The notes below the pieces were generated by a model, which was not told the origin of the DNA, ran no database searches, and saw nothing but the letters and a program-made list of their open reading frames with translations. Below are positions 42,542 to 49,683 of a DNA stretch of 64,000 nt, in pieces (position 1 is the stretch's first letter; each line of letters opens with the position of its first letter). The stretch is from Moraxellaceae bacterium. GTDB lineage: Bacteria > Pseudomonadota > Gammaproteobacteria > Burkholderiales > Rhodocyclaceae. The position numbers and the translations under genes were made by a program. The stretch spans positions 16,575-80,574 of the forward strand of contig JAVHYF010000015.1 of NCBI GenBank assembly GCA_031119205.1. The letters are read 5' to 3'.

Positions 42542-42946
42542 TCACCGCTTCTTCTTAGGTGCCTTCCCACCTACGGTGAAGTCACCGAACGTGGCGCTTC
42601 CATGCACGACGTTCCCGACGTTCCCCTCGATAGTCGTATGTGAAGTTGCACCGGTGAGCAGCGCCGCGAGCGCCGCGCGGCGCACGGGTTCAGATGCGTC
42701 GCGGTACGCCTTAAGCACTGCGGCCTCGTCGTCGGCAATCGCACCGACGGCGCGTTGCCCTGTGACGATATAGAGGATGTCGGCACCCTGCTGTGCAAAA
42801 GCGGCAAGGTAGTCAGCACCGGGCGTGCTCGTACCGCTCTCATAGCGGCGCTGAACCTGGGGCGATGTCCCTGCCTCGTCTTGGTTCAGCCCCAGCTTCT
42901 TGCGCTCCTCTCGCAGCCGATCCCCGATCAGCTCTCTTTCGTTCAT
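42542..42946 (-). CDS. Lysogenic repressor (XRE family)
   Basis: A 134-residue repressor with an HTH_XRE domain (residues about 5-60: LREERKKLGLNQDEAGTSPQVQRRYESG). The C-terminal part contains VGNVVHGSATFG (residues 110-121) and a basic end. It is divergent from the early genes, with a palindromic operator in between. There is no LexA-like peptidase domain, so induction by RecA cleavage is unlikely. The antirepressor at 11596 could be its counterpart. Confidence 0.9.
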   Translation of the reverse strand: MNERELIGDRLREERKKLGLNQDEAGTSPQVQRRYESGTSTPGADYLAAFAQQGADILYIVTGQRAVGAIADDEAAVLKAYRDASEPVRRAALAALLTGATSHTTIEGNVGNVVHGSATFGDFTVGGKAPKKKR

Positions 42947-42952
42947 TTATCA

Positions 42953-42985
42953 TTGACGATAGAACGTTTTCGTTCTATCTTGCAT
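42953..42985 (+). promoter_or_regulatory. Early promoter with palindromic operator
   Basis: TTGACG (42953-42958), 17 bases, TATCTT (42976-42981) read as a sigma-70 promoter towards the early genes. A perfect 9-bp palindrome, GATAGAACG-TTTT-CGTTCTATC (42958-42979), covers the spacer and -10. A dimeric repressor bound there would block this promoter. Confidence 0.8.
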
Positions 42986-43014
42986 GTGTGTCCTAGTGAA
43001 ACACATCGTACCCC

Positions 43015-43236
43015 ATGCCCAATCCCGACAAGTCCTCCAAGAAGCAGCCGTCATCGCTGCGCAGCTACGCACCGAAGGGCGGTAGCCGCATCAACCTGTC
43101 GTTGTTGCCCGTGGAGCGCGCCGACCTCGAGCGCGTAGCTGCCGCTGACGGCCGCTCCCTGAGTGCCATGGCCCGCGTGCTGGTGCTGCGTGCGATGTCT
43201 GCGCAGCCCGTCACGGCATCCGCAGACGCAGAGTGA
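43015..43236 (+). CDS. Small ribbon-helix-helix-like early protein
   Basis: A 73-residue basic protein (GGSRINLSLLPVERADLERVAAADGRSLSAMARVL, residues 22-56) with the strand-helix-helix pattern of Arc-type DNA-binding proteins. It is the first gene of the rightward early operon, where P2 has cox, so it may be a Cro/Cox-like control protein. No clear ribosome site precedes the ATG. Confidence 0.75.
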   Translation: MPNPDKSSKKQPSSLRSYAPKGGSRINLSLLPVERADLERVAAADGRSLSAMARVLVLRAMSAQPVTASADAE

Positions 43237-43247
43237 AGGAAAGCGCG

Positions 43248-43754
43248 ATGCCCAACACCATGCGATTCAAACCGGCCCATATGACACCGGCAGATGCCTT
43301 CTTCCACACGGTGCACGACTACCCCGGCGGTGCCGTGTCGCTGGCCCCGCGAATGGGCTTGAGCGCTGGCGTCCTGCGCAACAAGGCCAACCGCAACTGC
43401 AGCACCAACCATGTGCTGCTGGAAGATGCGGACCGTGCCATGGCGCTGACGGGTGACTTCCGCGTGCTGCATGCCCTGGCGATGGCACACGGGCATGTGT
43501 GCCTGAAACTGGACACCGACGTGCCGGCTAGCGACCTCGCGGTGCTGGATCTGGTGACCGAGGTGTGGGCGGCCAACGGCGATGTCGGCTGCGCCGTGCG
43601 CACCACGCTGGCGGACAACCGGGTGGACATGCGCGAAGTGCGGGAAGTACGCGCAGCGATCTACCGGCAGATCCAGGTGCTGCAGATGATGCTGGGCCGC
43701 CTGGAAGACATGGCCGAGCCCGAGCGCCGCCCGGCAGCGAACGAGGCTGTGTGA
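43248..43754 (+). CDS. Phage regulatory CII-family protein
   Basis: A 168-residue protein of the phage regulatory protein CII family: PADAFFHTVHDYPGGAVSLAPRMGLSAGVLRNKAN (residues 11-45) holds the helix-turn-helix part, and a coiled helical end follows. The ATG at 43248 lies after AAGGA. In related phages this protein favours lysogeny or controls early genes. Its stop overlaps the Delta-like gene. Confidence 0.87.
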   Translation: MPNTMRFKPAHMTPADAFFHTVHDYPGGAVSLAPRMGLSAGVLRNKANRNCSTNHVLLEDADRAMALTGDFRVLHALAMAHGHVCLKLDTDVPASDLAVLDLVTEVWAANGDVGCAVRTTLADNRVDMREVREVRAAIYRQIQVLQMMLGRLEDMAEPERRPAANEAV

Positions 43755-44350
43755 TGTTCGAACGCTTCGACGTGCCCTGCCCGTTGTGCGGTGACCGCAT
43801 GTGCACGCGCACCTCTCGCCAGGTGACGGATCTCGCACGAGAGCTTTACCTCGTGTGCCGCAACCCGGCGCACGGCGCGCTGGAATTGAAGACCTACGCG
43901 ATGGTGGTGGCAGACCTGCACGACGGGAAGTACGACGGCCTGCACCTGCCGCAGAGCCTGCGCAAGCAGGCGCTGGCACCAGTGACGCGCCCGCATCGCG
44001 CGCAGCTGGGTTTGCCGAATGTCGAAACCCTACCCGCCCACGTGACCGCACCACTCGGCGCCGGTGAGTACCCCTGCCCTTGTTGCAACCGTGCCATGAA
44101 GGTGGTGGCCGCCAATCAGCGCAGCAAGCTGGTGCGCGAGCTGTACATGGTGTGCTTCAGCCCCATGTGTCCCGGCAAGTTCATGCTGGAGCTGGAGCAC
44201 GTGCTGCTGCTGCGCGGTGACGCATCCCTTCTCCCCGAACTGCCGCGCTTCGTGCGCCGGCAAGCGCTCGCACCGGTGGCCGACCACCGTCAGTACCAGT
44301 TGCCCGGCCTCGGGCCACCCGCTGCCGCGTCTGCTGCGGCGATGACCTAG
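43754..44350 (+). CDS. Tandem Ogr/Delta-type late gene activator
   Basis: A 198-residue protein with two Ogr-like zinc modules in one chain. The first is CPLCGDRMCTRTSRQVTD...LYLVCRNPAHG (Cys-Cys-Cys-His at residues about 9-36). The second is CPCCNRAMKVVAANQRS...LYMVCFSPMC (four Cys, residues about 106-136). P4 Delta is known to be such a duplication of P2 Ogr. It is the obvious activator for the dyad-bearing late promoters. The fourth Cys of module one is replaced by His. The start overlaps the CII-family stop. Confidence 0.88.
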   Translation: MFERFDVPCPLCGDRMCTRTSRQVTDLARELYLVCRNPAHGALELKTYAMVVADLHDGKYDGLHLPQSLRKQALAPVTRPHRAQLGLPNVETLPAHVTAPLGAGEYPCPCCNRAMKVVAANQRSKLVRELYMVCFSPMCPGKFMLELEHVLLLRGDASLLPELPRFVRRQALAPVADHRQYQLPGLGPPAAASAAAMT

Positions 44351-44434
44351 CCCCTTACCCCTCCCCAGCCACACCCCTGACATGCCTGCTCCGCAGGCGT
44401 GCGGGACTTTTCACGCCTACGAAAGGAAGTACCG

Positions 44435-44650
44435 ATGAGCCAACCCGACCAACTGGATGCACTGACGATCATCGACCACGCGAAGGCCGTCGTCGTAGCC
44501 GCCCGCGCCGTGCTTACGATGGCCGACGACGGCACGCTCTTCCACCACGATACGGACGAAGCGCGCGAGGCATCGGCAGCCGCGTTCGATGAGCTCGAAC
44601 TGAAAGCCGACACCCTCGAAACGTCGCTGGCGAAGGCAGGTGCGGCATGA
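44435..44650 (+). CDS. Small hypothetical protein
   Basis: A 71-residue acidic, helical protein (DQLDALTIIDHAKAVVVAA, DEAREASAAAFDELELKAD). AAAGGAAG precedes the ATG at 44435. Not recognised. It overlaps the next membrane gene by 4 bases, so it belongs to the early operon. Confidence 0.7.
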   Translation: MSQPDQLDALTIIDHAKAVVVAARAVLTMADDGTLFHHDTDEAREASAAAFDELELKADTLETSLAKAGAA

Positions 44651-44970
44651 CCACGATGGATCTCGCCAACGCCGCGCTGGAGTGCCTGGGCGGCCTATTC
44701 ATCCTGAACCATTGCCGCGTGCTGTGGATGCAGCAGTCCGTGCGTGGCGTGTCCGCCATCTCCATCGCGTTCTTCAGCGCGTGGGGCGTGTGGAACCTCT
44801 TCTATTACCCCGCGCTTGACCAGTTCTTCAGCTTCGCCGCGAGCCTGCTGGTCGTGCTGGCGAACGCGATCTACCTGGTGCTGATCGTCCTGATCCGCCG
44901 GCGTGAGTCCAAGGCGGTCCTGTACTCGCGCCGCCTGGGGCCGGACGGCCTGTGGCGCTGGCGCCTCTGA
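44647..44970 (+). CDS. Small membrane protein resembling a PQ-loop/SemiSWEET half
   Basis: A 107-residue protein with three membrane segments (LANAALECLGGLFILNHC, SIAFFSAWGVWNLFYYP, SLLVVLANAIYLVLIVLI). SVRGVSAISIAFFSAWGVW resembles the PQ-loop repeat found in SWEET-type transporters (xSxxGxS pattern after the first helix), but the PQ pair itself is absent. Resemblance only, and transport is not shown. It lies between the activator and the replicase. Confidence 0.7.
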   Translation: MTTMDLANAALECLGGLFILNHCRVLWMQQSVRGVSAISIAFFSAWGVWNLFYYPALDQFFSFAASLLVVLANAIYLVLIVLIRRRESKAVLYSRRLGPDGLWRWRL

Positions 44971-45022
44971 TCGGCGTACGCCCTGCCCTGCAGCCCCCTC
45001 CCGCATCTCCACACCGAGCACG

Positions 45023-47707
45023 ATGAACCGCGAACTTCTGATCGAGATCACCCAGCGCCTCGAGAACGACTATCGGGCGAAGCTGAAGACCACCAGCACC
45101 GGCACCTGGCTGCGCCAGATCGAGTGCCCAAGCTGCGGCAAGCGCGAGGCCTACACCAGCGCGGAGCACCCTTGGGTGATCCGCTGTGGCCGGGCCAGCA
45201 AGTGCGGCGCAGAGCACCACGTGAAGGATCTGTTCTCGGATCTCTTCGACAACTGGAGTGCGCGCCACCCGGTGACCGCCGAGAACCCGAATGCAGCAGC
45301 CGACGCGTACATGGTGACCGGACGCGGCTTCGAGCTCGGCAAGGTGAAGGGCTGGTACAGCCAGGAGAGCTACTTCAACCACGACCTGCAGGAAGGCAGC
45401 GCGACGGTTCGTTTCGCCCTGGGCGCCGACATCTACTGGGAACGGATCATCGACCGGCCGTGGCGCTTCGGTAAGCGCAAGGCGAACTTCAAGGGCAGCT
45501 ACCAGGGAATGTGGTGGCAACCGCCGAGCGTGCGGTACTCCGACCTGAAGCGGCTGTGGCTGGTGGAAGGCATCTTCGACGCGATCGCGATGGTGCACCA
45601 CGACCATGCTGCGGTGTCGCTGATGAGCTGCAACAACTATCCGGAACACGCACTGAAGGGCCTGCTGGCGCAGTGCGGTGAGGATGACCGTCCTCAGCTG
45701 GTGTTCGCACTCGATGGCGACGGCGCCGGGGCGCGATTCACTCGACAGTGGGTGGAGCGCGCACGGAAGGAAGGCTGGAACGCGATCGCGGCGCAGATCC
45801 CACCGTCGGGCCGCAAGAAGCAGGACTGGAACGAGCTGCACCAGCACGACCGGCTGAACGAGCACGCCATCGACGAGGCGCTGTACCACGGCGCCCTGCT
45901 GATGGCGGACACGGCCGGCGAGAAGGCGAACCTGATCTACAGCCACACGGGGCGCAGCAGCTTCTACTTCCGCTTCGACAACCGGACGTTCTGGTGGAAG
46001 TTGAACATCGAGAAGTTCAACGAGGAGATGCAGGCGCTGGAGAGCGACGAGCACTGCAAGCTGAGCAAGGAGGAGATGCGCGACGAGGCGCTGCGCGGAT
46101 CCGGCGCGGTGAAGCAGATCGGCAACTTCTGGCCGCAGATCCTCTACTACCAGGCCCAGGCCATCACCGACGATGCCTGGTACTACATCCGCATCGATTT
46201 TCCGCACGACGGCCCGGCGATGAAGAGCACCTTCACCGCCAGCCAGTTGAGCAGCTCGGCAGAGTTCAAGAAGCGCGTGCTGCACATGGCACCTGGCGCG
46301 ATGTTCAGCGGCAACAGTGCACAGCTCGACGCGATCATCGAGACGCAGAGCTTCAACATCAAGGTGGTGGAGACGGTCGATTTCGTCGGCTACAGCAAGG
46401 ACCACAAGGCGTGGATCTTCAACGACGTGGCCGTGCATCAGGGGAAGCTGGCCCACCTGAACGAGGAAGACTTCTTCGATCTCGGCAAGTTGTCGGTCAA
46501 GACCCTGTCGCAGAGCGTCGGCCTGAAGCTGAATTCAGACGACAAGGAGTTCGACACCACGTGGGTGGACCTCGTGTGGCAGGCGTTCGGTGCCAAGGGA
46601 ATCGTGGCACTGGCCTTCTGGTTCGGCAGCCTGTACGCGGAGCAGATCCGCGCGGCGCAGGACAGCTTTCCCTTCCTCGAGGTGGTGGGTGAGCCCGGCG
46701 CCGGCAAGACGACGCTGATCGAGTTCCTGTGGAAGCTGTGCGGCCGGCAGGACTACGAGGGCTTCGACCCGAGCAAGTCCACGCTGGCGGCCCGTGCGCG
46801 CAACTTCGCCCAGGTGGCGAATCTGCCGGTGGTGCTGATCGAAGGCGACCGCGAGGACGACGCCAAGAAAGGTGGCTTCGACTGGAGTGAGTTGAAGACG
46901 GCCTACAACGGCCGCAGCACTCGCAGCCGCGGCATGAAGAACGGCGGCAACGAGACACACGAGCCACCGTTCCGCGCGGCCATCGTCATCAGCCAGAACG
47001 CCCCCGTCGTGGCCGAAGAGGCCGTGTTGTCGCGGATCGTACATCTGCACTTCACGAAGGCGCAGCACAGCCTCGAGGGCCGCGCCACGGCCGACAAGCT
47101 GGCACGCATGGACATGCAGAAGGTGTCCGGCTTCATGCTGCGCGCCTGCCAGAAGGAGGCCGAGGTAATGGCCTGCCTGAAGGAGCGCTACCCGGCCTAC
47201 GACCGTGCGCTGCAGAACCAGGGGCAGATCCGCATCCAGCGGGTGATCAAGAACCACGCGCAGCTGATGGCGCTGGTGGACGCGCTGGGTTTGGTGGTGC
47301 CCCTCACGAAGGAGCAGCGAGATTTAGCCGTGGTGCGCCTGCAGGAGATGGCGGTCGAGCGCCAGGAGGCGCTGAACGACGATCACACGCTGGTGAAGGA
47401 GTTCTGGGACCTCTACGAGTTCATCGAAGGTGAGCGCGGCTCGGAAGACACGCCGATCCTGAACCACGCGCACGGCACGTCCGAAGTCGCGATCAACCTG
47501 AACCACTTCGAAGCGGTGTGCGCCGACCGCCGCCTGAAGTTTCCCGCCATCTCCGACCTGCGCCGCGTGTTGCGTACCAGCCGCGCCCGCAAGTTCGTCG
47601 ACGTGAAGCCCGTGCGCTCCGCGATCCACAAGTCATGGAACGCCGGCCGCTCCAACAACACCCCCGCCAAGCCCGACACCGTGAAGTGCTGGGTCTTCGG
47701 CTCCTGA
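45023..47707 (+). CDS. Zinc finger-Toprim-helicase replicase (P4 alpha-like)
   Basis: An 894-residue replication protein. Residues about 35-62 are a CHC2-like zinc finger (CPSCG...CGRASKCG). Residues about 180-270 are a Toprim primase core (LWLVEGIFDAIAM, FALDGDGAGA). Residues about 550-750 are the helicase-type ATPase with Walker A GEPGAGKTTL. The last about 90 residues form a module shared with the BRO antirepressor (DLRRVLRTS, TVKCWVF). In P4 alpha the C-terminal domain binds the origin iterons, so this module is a candidate origin-binding domain. It replaces the P2 A-type nickase. Confidence 0.88.
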   Translation: MNRELLIEITQRLENDYRAKLKTTSTGTWLRQIECPSCGKREAYTSAEHPWVIRCGRASKCGAEHHVKDLFSDLFDNWSARHPVTAENPNAAADAYMVTGRGFELGKVKGWYSQESYFNHDLQEGSATVRFALGADIYWERIIDRPWRFGKRKANFKGSYQGMWWQPPSVRYSDLKRLWLVEGIFDAIAMVHHDHAAVSLMSCNNYPEHALKGLLAQCGEDDRPQLVFALDGDGAGARFTRQWVERARKEGWNAIAAQIPPSGRKKQDWNELHQHDRLNEHAIDEALYHGALLMADTAGEKANLIYSHTGRSSFYFRFDNRTFWWKLNIEKFNEEMQALESDEHCKLSKEEMRDEALRGSGAVKQIGNFWPQILYYQAQAITDDAWYYIRIDFPHDGPAMKSTFTASQLSSSAEFKKRVLHMAPGAMFSGNSAQLDAIIETQSFNIKVVETVDFVGYSKDHKAWIFNDVAVHQGKLAHLNEEDFFDLGKLSVKTLSQSVGLKLNSDDKEFDTTWVDLVWQAFGAKGIVALAFWFGSLYAEQIRAAQDSFPFLEVVGEPGAGKTTLIEFLWKLCGRQDYEGFDPSKSTLAARARNFAQVANLPVVLIEGDREDDAKKGGFDWSELKTAYNGRSTRSRGMKNGGNETHEPPFRAAIVISQNAPVVAEEAVLSRIVHLHFTKAQHSLEGRATADKLARMDMQKVSGFMLRACQKEAEVMACLKERYPAYDRALQNQGQIRIQRVIKNHAQLMALVDALGLVVPLTKEQRDLAVVRLQEMAVERQEALNDDHTLVKEFWDLYEFIEGERGSEDTPILNHAHGTSEVAINLNHFEAVCADRRLKFPAISDLRRVLRTSRARKFVDVKPVRSAIHKSWNAGRSNNTPAKPDTVKCWVFGS

Positions 47708-47726
47708 CGCCATCGAGGACGACGCC

Positions 47727-47939
47727 ATGCCACAGCCCCTGCCCGGCCTGACCGCTACGCATGCCTGCATGCCCGATGCGCCCACCACCGACGAGCTGGT
47801 GAAGGCCATCGCCGACGCTGAGCGCCGGCTGACCTCGACAGCACGCGACGAGCGCGACATCACGGTGGTGAAGCGCCTTCGCGGCCTGCTGCGCCGCGCC
47901 GACCCGGACGGCCTCGGCCGCCGCTTCACGGGGGTTTGA
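47727..47939 (+). CDS. Small hypothetical protein
   Basis: A 70-residue protein with a helical, charged middle (TDELVKAIADAERRLTSTA, DITVVKRLRGLLRRADPDG). GAGGA precedes the ATG. Not recognised. It follows the replicase by 19 bases in the same operon. Confidence 0.65.
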   Translation: MPQPLPGLTATHACMPDAPTTDELVKAIADAERRLTSTARDERDITVVKRLRGLLRRADPDGLGRRFTGV

Positions 47940-47940
47940 G

Positions 47941-48153
47941 ATGGAGGCTACCGAGGAAATGCGCACGCAGATGAAGCACCACCTGCGCTACCTGCAGCGC
48001 GTCCAGCACTGGACGCCTGATGAATGCCGCGACCTGGTCAGCGAGTACCACGTCGCGATGGAAACCGACGAAGGCTTCGCCGCAATCGAAGCCCACCTTG
48101 CCAGCGTGACGTCGCGCGAAGTGGCGCTGCTGGCCGCAACCGGGGACGCGTAG
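47941..48153 (+). CDS. Small hypothetical protein
   Basis: A 70-residue helical protein (MRTQMKHHLRYLQRVQHWTP, ECRDLVSEYHVAMETDEGF). It begins 1 base after the previous stop, so it is likely co-translated. Not recognised. Confidence 0.65.
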   Translation: MEATEEMRTQMKHHLRYLQRVQHWTPDECRDLVSEYHVAMETDEGFAAIEAHLASVTSREVALLAATGDA

Positions 48154-48176
48154 TCCCCTTACCTACGGAGTCTTCG

Positions 48177-48332
48177 ATGCGCGCATCTGCGCACCTCCAT
48201 GTTTCGTTCGGGGCCATGACACCCGGCTTCATGCGCCAACGACGAAATAGCGACTTTGCTTCCGAGCTGGGCATGGCGACAATCAGCCATGGGACGCTCC
48301 CCTTGCCATGCGAGCTGGATCACCGCCGATGA
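48177..48332 (+). CDS. Very small ORF coupled to DUF4224-like gene
   Basis: A possible 51-residue protein (MRASAHLHVSFGAMTPGFMR start). GGAG lies 6 bases before the ATG, and the stop overlaps the next start by ATGA, which argues for translation. The product is not recognised. Its value may be only in coupling. Confidence 0.45.
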   Translation: MRASAHLHVSFGAMTPGFMRQRRNSDFASELGMATISHGTLPLPCELDHRR

Positions 48333-48556
48333 CGAGAATGTCCAAAGAGAAACTGCAGGAGATCACCGGCCTGCAGTACGGCAAAGCGCAGGCGCGCTGG
48401 TTTCGTGAGTACCTGGGTGCAGAAGTGCCATGCGACCGCCAGGGGCCGATCCTGACCGAGCAGACCTACGAATCCCTGGTGGCCCGCGCGAACGGCTTGG
48501 CGAACGCACCACAACCTCCTCCACGACCTGCCATACGACCACGCCAGCCGCGATGA
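48329..48556 (+). CDS. DUF4224-like protein before integrase
   Basis: A 75-residue protein, MTRMSKEKLQEITGLQYGKAQARWF at the start, matching the DUF4224 pattern (short protein with an EEL-like helix and GxxxxxQxxWL motif). Such genes are often next to phage integrases and may act as an excisionase or control factor. It overlaps the integrase start by ATGA. Confidence 0.75.
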   Translation: MTRMSKEKLQEITGLQYGKAQARWFREYLGAEVPCDRQGPILTEQTYESLVARANGLANAPQPPPRPAIRPRQPR

Positions 48557-49680
48557 ATCGTCGCCGTTCCACCAACCGGACCCTGACGGGGTCGCGGATC
48601 TACCTACGCCGGGGCAAGTACCAGTACTTCGCCCCGGAAGCTTTTATGAACCCGGCAAGCGGTCGTGTGACGCGCTGGCACATCCTCTGCACGGAGGCAG
48701 AGGGCGAGCTGGTCGCCCGCAACAAGCTGGACGAGATGCTGGGCCGGGTACGTGGCGTGAATGGTGCCGGCGACTTCGGGATCTGGTTCGGCAAGTGGAA
48801 AGCGAAGGTGCTCGCCGATCGCGCCGCCCGCGGCCCGAAGGATCCTGCCCGCGCCGCGGTGTGGGCCACCGGCACCAAAGCCGTGGCGAGCCAGCTGGGT
48901 GTGGTCGTGAACGGTTTCGCGGACTTCAACCTGGTGGAGATCCAGCCGCCCGACGTCGCGCAGTTCGTCGACCAGTGGGAAGGTAGACGCAGCGCCCAGT
49001 CGTACCTGACTTACCTGAACCAGTTCTTCGTTTGGTGCGTGCGCAAGGGCCTGATGCTGGCGAACCCGGCACGCGACATCAAAGTGCAGAAGGCGGAAAC
49101 GAAGAAGATCCTGATGACGGCCGAGCAGTATCTGGCGATCCAGGTCGGCGCCCGCACCGATCTGCAGGGCCGCCCTACCCGATCAGGCGAGATGCTCTGC
49201 TGCTACATGGACCTGCTGTACCTGCTCTACCAGCGCGGCACCGACGTACGTTTGCTCAAGTGGAACGAAGTGAACGGCCACACCCTACCGGTGAAGCCCA
49301 CGAAGACCGAGCGCAGCAGCGGCATCATGGTGGCTCTACCGATCACCGACGAGATCCGCGGCGTGCTGGCCAGGGCGAAGGCGGCGGCGAAGGTGGCGAG
49401 TATCTACGTGATCGCCAACACCGAAGGCCAGCCCTACACAGCCCACGGCATTGGAAGCCTGTTCGAGGACGCGTGCGATCGAGCGGGCGTCAGCGGCGTG
49501 ACGCTGAAGAGTATCCGCACCATGGCGGCCACCGCAGCCAAGCGGGCAGGCTACAGCGTCGAACAACTCCAAGTAGCCTTGGCCCACACGGACAAAGCCA
49601 CAACTTTGGAGTACGTGCTCGAGCAAGAGGCGCCTGTCAGCGAGGTCGTACTGACACTTCCGACCCCAAGGCTAGCTTGA
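48553..49680 (+). CDS. int: Tyrosine recombinase integrase
   Basis: A 375-residue phage integrase. The catalytic domain has RGTDVRLLKWNEV (first Arg), KSIRTMAATAAKRAG (second Arg, with Lys in place of the usual first His of HxxR), ALAHTDKATTLEYV (final His and the nucleophile Tyr). The N-terminal half has the arm-binding and SAM-like region. It lies 1 kb from attR and reads toward it. It recombines the 46-bp core in tRNA-Pro. Confidence 0.94.
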   Translation: MNRRRSTNRTLTGSRIYLRRGKYQYFAPEAFMNPASGRVTRWHILCTEAEGELVARNKLDEMLGRVRGVNGAGDFGIWFGKWKAKVLADRAARGPKDPARAAVWATGTKAVASQLGVVVNGFADFNLVEIQPPDVAQFVDQWEGRRSAQSYLTYLNQFFVWCVRKGLMLANPARDIKVQKAETKKILMTAEQYLAIQVGARTDLQGRPTRSGEMLCCYMDLLYLLYQRGTDVRLLKWNEVNGHTLPVKPTKTERSSGIMVALPITDEIRGVLARAKAAAKVASIYVIANTEGQPYTAHGIGSLFEDACDRAGVSGVTLKSIRTMAATAAKRAGYSVEQLQVALAHTDKATTLEYVLEQEAPVSEVVLTLPTPRLA

Positions 49681-49683
49681 CAC

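Noticed and set aside
44828..46456. Minus-strand open frame of 542 codons opposite the replicase
   Set aside because: It is a shadow of the replicase, whose Toprim and zinc motifs are clear; the opposite product has no recognisable domains.
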